Source: a virus
Virus record (IMG/VR): IMGVR_UViG_3300042868_007959
Coordinates: 62,001-126,000 of that record
Direction: 5' to 3' (one strand)
DNA length: 64,000 nt
Below, piece by piece: positions 30,542 through 37,793 of the stretch. The notes beneath the pieces were generated by a model that had not been told where the DNA came from, searched no databases, and worked only from the letters and a program-made list of their open reading frames with translations. A program made the translations under genes and the position numbers. Numbering within the stretch: position 1 is the first letter of the stretch; each line of letters begins with the position of its first letter.

Positions 30542-30578
30542 TAATTTTTAATTTTTTTTAAAATTTATTTTATTTAAG

Positions 30579-30652
30579 AGGTCAGAGAGGGATTCGAACC
30601 CCCGAATAATGGATTTGCAGTCCACCCCTTTAAACCACTCAGGCATCTGACC
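30579..30652 (-). tRNA. tRNA-Cys (GCA)
   Basis: Acceptor GGTCAGA/TCTGACC, anticodon stem TGGA/TCCA with loop CTGCAAA, T-loop TTCGAAT. Confidence 0.9.
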
Positions 30653-30721
30653 ATTAGTTCACTAAACTATAATTTGCTCGATAAACTATATCTGTTTATT
30701 GTAGCAAAAATAAGTTTATTG

Positions 30722-30795
30722 TACACTCTGAGAGATTCGAACTCCCATCTTATAGTCCGTAGCCATATGTTCTGATCCGTTGAACTAAGAGTGTA
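30722..30795 (-). tRNA. tRNA-Arg (ACG)
   Basis: Acceptor ACACTCT/AGAGTGT, anticodon arm TATGG-CTACGGA-CTATA, T-loop TTCGAAT. An A34 tRNA needs TadA-type editing by the host. Confidence 0.88.
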
Positions 30796-30797
30796 TT

Positions 30798-30871
30798 GGT
30801 AGGGATGGGTGGAGTCGAACCACCGAGACAACTGTATAAGAGTTGCATGTTCACCGTTACATCACATCCCC
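30798..30871 (-). tRNA. tRNA-Ile (TAT), CCA encoded
   Basis: Acceptor GGGGATG/CATCCCT, anticodon arm CAACT-CTTATAC-AGTTG, T-loop TTCGACT, followed by CCA. Reads AUA, a codon common in this AT-rich genome. Confidence 0.9.
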
Positions 30872-30878
30872 ATTTTTG

Positions 30879-30966
30879 CGGAAAGAATAGGATTCGAACC
30901 TATGGTACCCTTACGAGTACAACACCTTAGCAGGGTGCCTCAATAAACCAACTCTGACATCTTTCC
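30879..30966 (-). tRNA. tRNA-Ser (GCT)
   Basis: Class II with long variable arm, anticodon arm GCACC-CTGCTAA-GGTGT, acceptor GGAAAGA/TCTTTCC, T-loop TTCGAAT. Confidence 0.92.
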
Positions 30967-30971
30967 ATTTG

Positions 30972-31045
30972 GGTGTATGACGGGAATTGAACCCGTGACC
31001 TTTTGATTCACAATCAAACACTCTAACCAACTGAGCTACATACAC
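30972..31045 (-). tRNA. tRNA-His (GTG)
   Basis: Acceptor GTGTATG/CATACAC with discriminator C, anticodon arm TTTGA-TTGTGAA-TCAAA, T-loop TTCAATT. No encoded G-1. Confidence 0.9.
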
Positions 31046-31047
31046 AG

Positions 31048-31118
31048 TTGTCTCCCAAGGATTCGAACCTCGATTCAGTGGTCCAAAACCACTTGTCCTG
31101 CCTTTAGACGAGGAGACA
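31048..31118 (-). tRNA. tRNA-Gln (TTG)
   Basis: Acceptor TGTCTCC/GGAGACA with U1-A72 as in Gln tRNAs, anticodon arm AGTGG-TTTTGGA-CCACT, T-loop TTCGAAT. Confidence 0.9.
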
Positions 31119-31181
31119 ATTTAAAATTATTCACTACCCAAATATCGAATTTTTTACTACTTTTGGGAAGTTAATAATTAG

Positions 31182-31256
31182 TCTGGGTAGCGAGACTCGA
31201 ACTCACATTATGTCCACATCCCAAATGTGGCGGCTTACCAATTAGCCAATACCCAG
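31182..31256 (-). tRNA. tRNA-Pro (TGG)
   Basis: Acceptor CTGGGTA/TACCCAG, anticodon arm CCACA-TTTGGGA-TGTGG, T-loop TTCGAGT. Confidence 0.92.
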
Positions 31257-31263
31257 TTAAAAG

Positions 31264-31337
31264 TGGTGATGGGTGGAATCGAACCACCGACAACCTAGAT
31301 CTTCAATCTAGTGCTCTACCAACTGAGCTACATCACC
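31264..31337 (-). tRNA. tRNA-Phe (GAA)
   Basis: Acceptor GGTGATG/CATCACC, anticodon arm CTAGA-TTGAAGA-TCTAG, T-loop TTCGATT. Confidence 0.93.
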
Positions 31338-31341
31338 ATTT

Positions 31342-31416
31342 GCACATCTCCAAGGATTCGAACCCTGATCAAACGATTTGGAGTCGTTTATGCTAAACCA
31401 TTACACCAGAGATGTG
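31342..31416 (-). tRNA. tRNA-Trp (CCA)
   Basis: Acceptor CACATCT/AGATGTG, anticodon arm AACGA-CTCCAAA-TCGTT, T-loop TTCGAAT. Confidence 0.92.
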
Positions 31417-31499
31417 TATAAATGTTCAGGAAGACTTTTTGTTTTCAAATTTCCGATCTTGATTTTTTTATTTTGCTGAAATCTTCCTTTTAACATTTG

Positions 31500-31582
31500 T
31501 GAGGGTAGTAGGATTCGAACCTACTCAGTCATAGACAACAGATTTACAGTCTGCCCCAACTCTCCAACTTTGGCGTACCCCC
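31500..31582 (-). tRNA. tRNA-Tyr (GTA)
   Basis: Class II tRNA with long variable arm, anticodon stem CAGA/TCTG with loop CTGTAAA, T-loop TTCGAAT. Confidence 0.92.
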
Positions 31583-31598
31583 ATTATTAATTTAATCA

Positions 31599-32138
31599 CT
31601 AAACATTTATTAAACCCGCATGTATTTCTGAATGACAATTAGAACACACTAAAATACATTTATCTACTTCATATTTTAATTTTTCGAAGGATAAACTTTT
31701 ACCTGATATTGTAAAATCTTTACTATTAGGATTTAAATGGTGGAATTCTAACGCATTAAAACATTTGTTATATCCACAAATTTGACACTTACCACCTTTA
31801 TATTCTACTAATCTAATTTTCACTCTCTTTCTCCATAAAATAACAGATTCAGAAGATGTCATTGTTTTAATTCTATCTTTAGTTTTAATATATTTTTTTA
31901 AAGTATCAAAAGAACGTTTAGTTATTTTAGATACTTTTTTTATTGAACCTAGTTCATCATATAATTTTTGATATAATTCAATGTCCTCTTTAGTAGTTTT
32001 TTGATTATTATCACCTAAACCATTCATTTTACAATGATAAGAAACTGTAGACATTGCACACCCTAAAATCTTAGTTATCTCTTTATACGTTTTACCTTCT
32101 TTTCTTAATTCTAAAATTTTTTTCGAATACCTTTCCAT
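31599..32138 (-). CDS. HNH endonuclease with N-terminal HTH (homing-type)
   Basis: 179 aa. N-terminal HTH (TYKEITKILGCAMSTVSYHC, residues about 18-37), a second HTH-like stretch, then HNH core CQICGYNKCFNALEFHHLNP (about 119-138) and CILVCSNCHSEIHAG (about 160-174) with paired CxxC zinc ligands. Sits inside the tRNA cluster with its own direction unchanged, as free-standing homing endonucleases often do. Confidence 0.88.
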   Translation of the reverse strand: MERYSKKILELRKEGKTYKEITKILGCAMSTVSYHCKMNGLGDNNQKTTKEDIELYQKLYDELGSIKKVSKITKRSFDTLKKYIKTKDRIKTMTSSESVILWRKRVKIRLVEYKGGKCQICGYNKCFNALEFHHLNPNSKDFTISGKSLSFEKLKYEVDKCILVCSNCHSEIHAGLINV

Positions 32139-32215
32139 AAGATTAACATTTTTAATTAATAAATATGGTATAATACTAATAATTTAATTTTAAAAAATCA
32201 ATAGGTAAAAAATTG

Positions 32216-32302
32216 CTGACGGGGTGGGATTCGAACCCACGGTGGAGAAATTCTCGTCGGATTAACAGTCCGATGCGTTCGGCCTACTACGCGAACCCGT
32301 CA
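32216..32302 (-). tRNA. tRNA-Asn (GTT) with long variable arm
   Basis: Acceptor TGACGGG/CCCGTCA, anticodon arm TCGGA-CTGTTAA-TCCGA, T-loop TTCGAAT. Unusually for Asn the variable region is long (GAGAA/TTCTC stem), giving 87 nt. Confidence 0.85.
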
Positions 32303-32315
32303 TTTACTTTCATAA

Positions 32316-32332
32316 CAATATGTCAAAGAACT
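32316..32332 (-). promoter_or_regulatory. boxA-like antitermination element
   Basis: Minus-strand AGTTCTTTGACATATTG between tRNA-Ile(GAT) and tRNA-Asn. It matches the boxA region of Bacteroidetes rRNA operons as I recall it. Confidence 0.6.
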
Positions 32333-32341
32333 TTTGTTCTG

Positions 32342-32417
32342 TCGGTATGGTAGGGATCGAACCTACGAATCTTCTCGATATCAGCGAGATGCCTTAAACC
32401 AACTTGGCCACATACCG
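32342..32417 (-). tRNA. tRNA-Ile (GAT)
   Basis: Acceptor CGGTATG/CATACCG, anticodon arm TCTCG-CTGATAT-CGAGA, T-loop TTCGATC. First tRNA of cluster 2 on the transcript. Confidence 0.92.
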
Positions 32418-32430
32418 TAATAAATTAAAA

Positions 32431-32458
32431 AACCCCAACTCATTTCTGAATTGGGGTT
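32431..32458 (-). terminator. Terminator between leader ORF and tRNA-Ile
   Basis: AACCCCAA/TTGGGGTT inverted repeat followed on the minus strand by a T-rich stretch, upstream of tRNA-Ile. Confidence 0.75.
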
Positions 32459-32484
32459 CCACTTTGGTTTTATTTAATATCTAC

Positions 32485-32571
32485 TTAAAATTTATCCATA
32501 ATATACCCCAATCCGCCGCTATACGGTTGACACCATTGACTAAAATTAATATGTATATTATTTGTTTTCAT
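32485..32571 (-). CDS. Small leader ORF (28 aa)
   Basis: MKTNNIHINFSQWCQPYSGG start and GYIMDKF end. Perfect-consensus promoter upstream, terminator downstream, same layout as the 30380 ORF. May be a leader peptide or simply a small phage protein. Confidence 0.5.
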   Translation of the reverse strand: MKTNNIHINFSQWCQPYSGGLGYIMDKF

Positions 32572-32596
32572 TTTTACTGTTATAATTAAATATATA

Positions 32597-32628
32597 CAAA
32601 TATAGGAAAGTTTCATTTAAAAGTCAAA
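32597..32628 (-). promoter_or_regulatory. Consensus Bacteroidetes promoter
   Basis: Minus-strand TTTG, 20 bases, TATATTTG. It drives the leader ORF at 32485 and possibly, by read-through, tRNA cluster 2. Confidence 0.7.
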
Positions 32629-32713
32629 TATATTTTAAAATTTTTTTTTATTGGTAATATGGTACGTATTTTGTTAAGGTTATTTTCTTAATAACTAACA
32701 CCGTAAAAATATA

Positions 32714-32741
32714 AAACCCCCTTACACTAATAAGGGGGTTT
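32714..32741 (-). terminator. Terminator after the small lipoprotein gene
   Basis: AAACCCCC/GGGGGTTT inverted repeat with 12-base loop and following minus-strand T-rich run. Confidence 0.75.
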
Positions 32742-32768
32742 ATTTTTAATAACCAACAAAGTTTATTA

Positions 32769-32939
32769 CTACTTAACTTCGTTTGAAGTTGCTTCTACTG
32801 AAGTACTATCACTAGTAGTTACATTAGAAGTTGCTTCTGAAGTTGCTTCTGTACTTGCGTTTTCAGATGCTTCTGTTGAGTTACCTCCGCAAGACACTAA
32901 CAATGACATTACGGTTAATACTAAAAAAATTTTTTTCAT
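32769..32939 (-). CDS. Small Thr/Ser/Glu-rich lipoprotein (56 aa)
   Basis: ATG at 32939. Signal peptide MKKIFLVLTVMSLLVSC with lipobox LLVSC followed by GGN, then a repetitive EATSEATS-type tail. Should be exported and lipidated; may be surface-exposed and act in superinfection exclusion, though function is not shown. Strong promoter at 33019-33049 and its own terminator. Confidence 0.7.
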   Translation of the reverse strand: MKKIFLVLTVMSLLVSCGGNSTEASENASTEATSEATSNVTTSDSTSVEATSNEVK

Positions 32940-33018
32940 TTTAAAAAATTTAATTTAATTGTTATTAAGGCTTTTCACCCATCGGAGATTATAAGTATCT
33001 CTAACTTCTTTTATGTTA

Positions 33019-33049
33019 CAAATTTAACATAAATATATTAAATGTCAAA
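33019..33049 (-). promoter_or_regulatory. Consensus promoter with structured leader
   Basis: Minus-strand TTTG, 19 bases, TAAATTTG. The roughly 70-base leader before the lipoprotein ATG contains a GAGAT/ATCTC hairpin near 32982-32998. Leader function unknown. Confidence 0.7.
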
Positions 33050-33090
33050 ATATTATAACACTATTGTTAAATATTTTAACATATTTTAGG

Positions 33091-33393
33091 TTATTCCTTA
33101 CCATATTTTTTTCTTAAATATTCTCCCCAATCTGACTGTTTCCTTCCATTTACAAAGAACCATCCTAAATTTAGTTCAAACCATTTAATAAATTTATTTA
33201 CTAAAATCATAATTAAAAAATTTAAAGTTACTACAAAAAATACAACATATGGTAATAAAGGGATCCAACTGATAACTTTACCATACCATTTTAAACTATC
33301 CTTCATTACCCCTTCACAAACCAATATATACTGGATGAATAATAGAAAGAAAATAAATAAAAAAACAACTGTTATTCCAATAATCTCAAACAT
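33091..33393 (-). CDS. Membrane protein (100 aa)
   Basis: Two to three membrane helices (about 5-28, 40-62) and a charged C-terminus (GRKQSDWGEYLRKKYGKE). No family recognised. Confidence 0.65.
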   Translation of the reverse strand: MFEIIGITVVFLFIFFLLFIQYILVCEGVMKDSLKWYGKVISWIPLLPYVVFFVVTLNFLIMILVNKFIKWFELNLGWFFVNGRKQSDWGEYLRKKYGKE

Positions 33394-33401
33394 AACTAAT
33401 C

Positions 33402-33635
33402 TTATTCTGATTTTTTAATAATTTCACAATCAACTAAATATTTAGAAGGTATTGTGACTCTGTGTTTTCCTCTAGGTGGTGAAAGTTTAATTAAATGACT
33501 ATCATCCGCTTCTAAAATTAAACAATCATTTGTTTTTTCAATTACAAACCAAATTTTAGTTTTATCATTATGACTGTAAAATCTTTTAGATGTAAAAGTT
33601 ACAACATCACCAACAATACATTCTTCTTCTGTCAT
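33402..33635 (-). CDS. Hypothetical small beta-rich protein (77 aa)
   Basis: Starts MTEEECIVGDVVTFTSKRFYS; SH3-like strand pattern (VIEKTNDCLILEADD). No family recognised. Confidence 0.6.
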   Translation of the reverse strand: MTEEECIVGDVVTFTSKRFYSHNDKTKIWFVIEKTNDCLILEADDSHLIKLSPPRGKHRVTIPSKYLVDCEIIKKSE

Positions 33636-33793
33636 ATCATTTCTTTTTTTGTGAGTTTAACACGTATTACTTCTCCACCTTCAAAATTTTCAAAAATATT
33701 TTGTGTAAAAACATTACCTATTTTTATAGATTTATCTTTTGTAAAAAATGATGTTATTTTACCTCGTTTACTTTTCATATATATGTAAGGCAT
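33632..33793 (-). CDS. Small hypothetical protein (53 aa)
   Basis: ATG at 33793; MPYIYMKSKRGKITSFFTK start; stop overlaps the next ATG (ATGA). Met6 is an alternative start. Coupled with neighbours on both sides. Confidence 0.55.
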   Translation of the reverse strand: MPYIYMKSKRGKITSFFTKDKSIKIGNVFTQNIFENFEGGEVIRVKLTKKEMI

Positions 33794-33795
33794 AG

Positions 33796-34017
33796 TTATT
33801 TCTTTTTAAATTGTTCAAACCACTGTGTTAACGACATTCTTTCTCCACCACCTAAGAAATATTCTGTATGTTTAAATAAAATATCATATACTTCTTCCTC
33901 ACTATAACTATTTTCTTTACATTCTGTATAACCACGTTTGAATGCAATTCTTTCCATCAATTGATTTTCATCTGAGTAAAAATCTTTTGCAAGTTCTTCA
34001 AGTGTTTCTTGTTTCAT
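33796..34017 (-). CDS. Stand-alone YSEEEV...WFEQFKKK module protein (73 aa)
   Basis: Starts MKQETLEELAKDFYSDEN and ends TQWFEQFKKK, matching the last 75 residues of the 24534..25277 product. Overlaps the upstream gene by 4 bases. Function unknown. Confidence 0.65.
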   Translation of the reverse strand: MKQETLEELAKDFYSDENQLMERIAFKRGYTECKENSYSEEEVYDILFKHTEYFLGGGERMSLTQWFEQFKKK

Positions 34018-34478
34018 AACTTTTCTTTTACAAGTTCAATTAGTTTTGTTAGACAAGCAAGTTCTGCGTCTTCGTATGTTCTATATATGTCAGAATATTG
34101 ACCTATATTATTTTCCCAACCCCACTCTTGTTCAGTTAGATCTTTTGGGTTTCCATAAAATGTGTTATAGGTAAAAACAAATTTAGGTTCTGTGGTACAA
34201 TCGGTTAACACTTCGGGAAATATCAGGTACTTCTCTCTAAACCATCTAAATGCTTGTGAGTATGTTGGTGCTGCAACTCTAAGTGAATTAAAATCGTTGA
34301 CATAAAACTTGCTACTTTGTGTACCATTAATTCTAAATCCTGAAGAATACAATCTTACCGTATCTGTTATGCTAAAATTTTGTTCATCAAATCCTGACCA
34401 TATAGCAAAACATGATCCATCATATCTAAGTTGCTTCATTCTTAAAGCTAACTCATAAGGTACAAATTCTTTTTCCAT
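34014..34478 (-). CDS. Hypothetical protein, paralogue A of a tandem pair
   Basis: 154 aa. Starts MEKEFVPYELALRMKQLRYD and contains APTYSQAFRWFREKYLIFPE and YEDAELACLTKLIELVKEK. Clearly homologous over its length to the next gene. Common in phages of this host group as far as I recall; function unknown. Confidence 0.7.
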   Translation of the reverse strand: MEKEFVPYELALRMKQLRYDGSCFAIWSGFDEQNFSITDTVRLYSSGFRINGTQSSKFYVNDFNSLRVAAPTYSQAFRWFREKYLIFPEVLTDCTTEPKFVFTYNTFYGNPKDLTEQEWGWENNIGQYSDIYRTYEDAELACLTKLIELVKEKL

Positions 34479-34481
34479 AAC

Positions 34482-34910
34482 TTATTTATTTTCTACAATT
34501 TCAATTAGTTTTTCAAGACAAGCAAGTTCTGCTTCAGGATAAGTATCAAATGTTGGATGACCATTGTTTATAGTAGCAACTATATAACCACTAATTTCAG
34601 TTTCATTACTAATAGTAGATTTGATTACACACAACCACTTATCATTATAAATGTTGATTGAAGGATATAAATTATGCTTCTCTCTAAACCATCTAAATAC
34701 TTGTGAGAATGTTGGTGCTGAAATATAGTGTTCAGGTATCTCTGAATTTTTACAAGTTCTATATCCTGTTAACAAATATTGTTCATTATCATCAACCATA
34801 ATAGGTCTGATTTCGGCAGATTCTTTTTGATAAAAACCAAAACAAGGTTCATCAAATCTAATTGCTTTTAATCTTAATGCTCTATCATAAGGTACAAATT
34901 CTTTTTCCAT
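34482..34910 (-). CDS. Hypothetical protein, paralogue B of a tandem pair
   Basis: 142 aa. Starts MEKEFVPYDRALRLKAIRFD; APTFSQVFRWFREKHNLYP and YPEAELACLEKLIEIVENK align with paralogue A three bases away, indicating tandem duplication with much divergence in the middle. Confidence 0.7.
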   Translation of the reverse strand: MEKEFVPYDRALRLKAIRFDEPCFGFYQKESAEIRPIMVDDNEQYLLTGYRTCKNSEIPEHYISAPTFSQVFRWFREKHNLYPSINIYNDKWLCVIKSTISNETEISGYIVATINNGHPTFDTYPEAELACLEKLIEIVENK

Positions 34911-34922
34911 ACTTTTATATAT

Positions 34923-35030
34923 TTAACGGTATTTTTCAGAAAATTCTTCATCTACTAATTCAGTAGGATATTCATCCACAATATGACGTTTCCACCAAGA
35001 TATGATATATAATTTAATTTTTTTTATCAT
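34923..35030 (-). CDS. Tiny hypothetical protein (35 aa)
   Basis: MIKKIKLYIISWWKRHIVDE start, acidic end. Fills an otherwise empty gap in the operon. Confidence 0.45.
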   Translation of the reverse strand: MIKKIKLYIISWWKRHIVDEYPTELVDEEFSEKYR

Positions 35031-35035
35031 AATTA

Positions 35036-35164
35036 CTAATGTTGATTACTGTATAGATTTGCCAATATTAGTCTAACCATTCTGAATTCTCTAACTTTTT
35101 TCAAATTCAGATCGTACTTATCGGCAATATATTTTAAATGAGGATACGCCTCACTTATTGTCAT
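35036..35164 (-). CDS. Small helical protein (42 aa)
   Basis: MTISEAYPHLKYIADKYDL start; overlaps the stop of the upstream gene. HTH-like spacing but too short to be sure. Confidence 0.5.
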   Translation of the reverse strand: MTISEAYPHLKYIADKYDLNLKKVREFRMVRLILANLYSNQH

Positions 35165-35333
35165 TTCCCCTATTCGCATATTCTTCATAATCTTCTTTAT
35201 TTACACAAACATAAACATCCTGATACCAACCAAAAACACATTCATCATACATTTTATATGGTTTGAATTCATCCCAATTAAAGTTATCGATAGTGTCATA
35301 ATATGACTCATTAGGGAAACGTACTCTAGTCAT
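35151..35333 (-). CDS. Hypothetical protein (60 aa)
   Basis: Starts MTRVRFPNESYYDTIDNFNW; aromatic and acidic. Its ATG directly follows the TAA of the upstream gene. No family recognised. Confidence 0.6.
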   Translation of the reverse strand: MTRVRFPNESYYDTIDNFNWDEFKPYKMYDECVFGWYQDVYVCVNKEDYEEYANRGNDNK

Positions 35334-35507
35334 TTAATTAGGGTATTTTTTAACATACTCCACCATTAAATTAGATAGGTATTTCATATTTCTCGATAAT
35401 TCTATTTTTCTAACTTGTTCTTCTGCAGTTAGTCTTTTATGGTTACTTCTACCATTTCTGTTTAACCATTCTTCAAACATTCTTTCGTAATATCCTTCTG
35501 GTGGCAT
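35334..35507 (-). CDS. Small hypothetical protein (57 aa)
   Basis: MPPEGYYERMFEEWLNRNG start, helical. Preceded by a perfect-spacing promoter at 35525-35555. First gene of the operon running down to the paralogue pair. Confidence 0.6.
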   Translation of the reverse strand: MPPEGYYERMFEEWLNRNGRSNHKRLTAEEQVRKIELSRNMKYLSNLMVEYVKKYPN

Positions 35508-35524
35508 AGTCTTTTATTTTAAAA

Positions 35525-35555
35525 CAAATATATAAATTATTTTTGAATAAACAAA
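35525..35555 (-). promoter_or_regulatory. Consensus Bacteroidetes promoter
   Basis: Minus-strand TTTG, 19 bases, TATATTTG, 18 bases before the ATG at 35507. Confidence 0.7.
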
Positions 35556-35571
35556 GTAATTTAAAAAATAA

Positions 35572-36141
35572 TTAATCCCACCATCTTTCGATGTGATTAC
35601 TAATTATATTAAATAACAATTTATGACATCTTTCTTGATTCTCATGTGCAATTTCCATCGCAATTAATTTTTTATCCTTTTCCTCAATAGGACGGTTATA
35701 TCTATTTATTACTCCACTTAAAACTTTTTTATACTGTATCGGATACTTTTTGAAGTATTCGTCAAAATTTTCAGATATTAACTCATCTTCCATTGTATAA
35801 TATTCCTCAGTCTCGTCAGTAGGTACAAACTCAAATTTAGATTTATGATAATCCATATATTCCATACCATAAGTGTCATCCTGCTGAAGTTTTATTAGTC
35901 TAGATACTAACAACATACGTTCCGCATCACGTTTGGCTTCAGTATGGAAATTCCTATCACCTATATATTTCGCCTGATTCTCAATTTTAACTCTAAGAAT
36001 CTCATATATGAAAAAAGAATCCCAATCCCTATCTTTCCAAATAGTAGGGAACCATTTCCATAGGTTTTTTACACCTTTAATAAAGTCTTTATGGTAGTAT
36101 CTTGCTTCAAACCTCCACCAATATCTTATTTTATCTATCAT
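35572..36141 (-). CDS. Hypothetical protein (189 aa)
   Basis: Trp/Tyr-rich start (DKIRYWWRFEARYYHKDFIKG), then WDSFFIYEILRVKIENQAKY and AKRDAERMLLVSRLIKL. I recognise this as a common phage protein without known function. Confidence 0.75.
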   Translation of the reverse strand: MIDKIRYWWRFEARYYHKDFIKGVKNLWKWFPTIWKDRDWDSFFIYEILRVKIENQAKYIGDRNFHTEAKRDAERMLLVSRLIKLQQDDTYGMEYMDYHKSKFEFVPTDETEEYYTMEDELISENFDEYFKKYPIQYKKVLSGVINRYNRPIEEKDKKLIAMEIAHENQERCHKLLFNIISNHIERWWD

Positions 36142-36142
36142 A

Positions 36143-36313
36143 TTAAAATTTATTAGGTTTTAAAAAACTAATTATAAATCCGTAAAAGTAAATGTATTTT
36201 ACATAACCTTGCATTTGACTAAATGTGAATTTATTTGAAATGGATAATCCATACCCAAATATTCTGAACCAAAAAAGTCCACTTCCTTTATACCAACTAA
36301 AAATTTTTTTCAT
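36143..36313 (-). CDS. Small aromatic protein (56 aa)
   Basis: ATG at 36313; MKKIFSWYKGSGLFWFRIFG start, of a type often seen beside the previous protein in phage genomes. Function unknown. Confidence 0.6.
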   Translation of the reverse strand: MKKIFSWYKGSGLFWFRIFGYGLSISNKFTFSQMQGYVKYIYFYGFIISFLKPNKF

Positions 36314-36314
36314 A

Positions 36315-36809
36315 TTATACCATTAAAAATTGTTTCCATTCTTCTTTAATTATACCATTCATTCTTTCTATGAATTGGATGTATGTCGGAGTAAATGGTT
36401 TTCTTAAAAATACCATATCCGCTTCTTCAGGTGTTCTATCATCTTTTTTTAGATTGCATATTCCACAACAAGTAACTAAATTTTTCCAACTATTATCCCC
36501 ACCTCTAGACTTAGGAAGAACATGATCGATAGTTAAATTTTTATTTGTTCCACAGTATACACATTTATGTCCATCTCTCCTAAAAATATTAAATCTACTT
36601 AAAGGAACTTTTTTATATGGCATATAAATAAATCTATTTAATCTTATAACTGAAGGTCTATTAAAATTCTTAAAACTCGATATGATAGGGTTAGACTCGT
36701 CAGAATATACTATCTCCGCCTTTCCCTTGTAAACTAATTTAAACCCTCTATTAAGTGTGGTTACATTTAATGGGGTATAGTCATTATTTAAAACTAATAC
36801 CTTTTCCAT
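36315..36809 (-). CDS. HNH endonuclease
   Basis: 164 aa. CVYCGTNKNLTIDHVLPKSRGG (about 83-104) and WKNLVTCCGICNLKKDDRTPEEA hold the HNH ββα-metal core with two CxxC zinc pairs. The N-terminal half (VLNNDYTPLNV) matches the widespread HNH family found in phages and bacteria. May serve in DNA packaging, recombination or mobility. Confidence 0.9.
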   Translation of the reverse strand: MEKVLVLNNDYTPLNVTTLNRGFKLVYKGKAEIVYSDESNPIISSFKNFNRPSVIRLNRFIYMPYKKVPLSRFNIFRRDGHKCVYCGTNKNLTIDHVLPKSRGGDNSWKNLVTCCGICNLKKDDRTPEEADMVFLRKPFTPTYIQFIERMNGIIKEEWKQFLMV

Positions 36810-36824
36810 AAAACTCTATTTTTT

Positions 36825-37445
36825 TTATAAATGGGATTGTAAAATATCCCTACAATACATTTCTAAATTTGGGTACTCATTTAACACTTCTTTATTTAAA
36901 ACCATACCCCCACTAAACTCTAATTCAGATTTGACAACATGTGTTTGGTTAAATTCATCATTCAATAGTTGGTTATATATTCTAACCCTCTTCGTGTTGA
37001 ATAAATCTGTTTCTTCCCCCAATTTATAATCTGGTGCCCCAAAATACCCAAAAGACGCATAAGGGTGATCCTTTAAAATATTTTTTATTTCACCTACTAA
37101 TAATGAGAATATTTTAAAGGGGATATTCTCTTTAGTTTGGTAACTATATTTATCATAAAACTTTTGTCCTTTATCTGCCAATCTTTGTTGTCTTACATAA
37201 AAATCAGTATTAAGTTTGGGGAAAAAAGAAATAAGGAAATAATCATATTCATACTCCTCTATATGTACAATGTATTTGTATTTAGGAGTATGAAAAGTAT
37301 ACACTCTTAATTTTTTATACTTATTATCAGTCTTAGGATTTTGTGTTTGAACATATCTCCAACCAAACTTATCCCTAAGTTCATCCGATTGTTCTTGTGA
37401 AAATTTAATTTCGTTTAATATCCTTTTAATTTTTTTCTGTAACAT
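36825..37445 (-). CDS. Hypothetical protein (206 aa)
   Basis: Starts MLQKKIKRILNEIKFSQEQS; the ILNE near the start resembles the leader peptides of putative virion proteins in this window. Central ASFGYFGAPD and a DLFNTKRVRIYNQLL block. Function unknown. Confidence 0.65.
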   Translation of the reverse strand: MLQKKIKRILNEIKFSQEQSDELRDKFGWRYVQTQNPKTDNKYKKLRVYTFHTPKYKYIVHIEEYEYDYFLISFFPKLNTDFYVRQQRLADKGQKFYDKYSYQTKENIPFKIFSLLVGEIKNILKDHPYASFGYFGAPDYKLGEETDLFNTKRVRIYNQLLNDEFNQTHVVKSELEFSGGMVLNKEVLNEYPNLEMYCRDILQSHL

Positions 37446-37623
37446 GATCTCTCTTCACCTTTAATTTCTCATTATATTCTGGCGAATCGAAAACTACCAA
37501 ATCCCAATTACCGTAAAACTTTGGGTTAGTCATAGGACATTCATTAGATTCCATAAGTTCTTTGTTAAACTTATCTGACATTTCTTTCGTATAATTTACA
37601 ACAAATGGAAGTTTTGAGTTCAT
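37426..37623 (-). CDS. Hypothetical protein (65 aa)
   Basis: Starts MNSKLPFVVNYTKEMSDKF; overlaps the downstream gene by 20 bases. No family recognised. Confidence 0.55.
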   Translation of the reverse strand: MNSKLPFVVNYTKEMSDKFNKELMESNECPMTNPKFYGNWDLVVFDSPEYNEKLKVKRDHVTEKN

Positions 37624-37705
37624 AATCTTTTTATCTATAAAGTAAAATTAATAAAAAAATCCGAATCTGCCAAATTTTTTTATATAAATATTTGTTAAAA
37701 ATAAA

Positions 37706-37729
37706 AAAGTCCCGAATTAACGGGACTTT
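37706..37729 (-). terminator. Terminator of the tmRNA transcript
   Basis: AAAGTCCCG/CGGGACTTT hairpin, 65 bases past the 3' end of the tmRNA, followed on the minus strand by a T run. Confidence 0.85.
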
Positions 37730-37793
37730 AAAGGGCCGATAGGATCACTATCAACTTCCACCACTTCGTTTTTAAGGAACAAAGAAACCTAAT

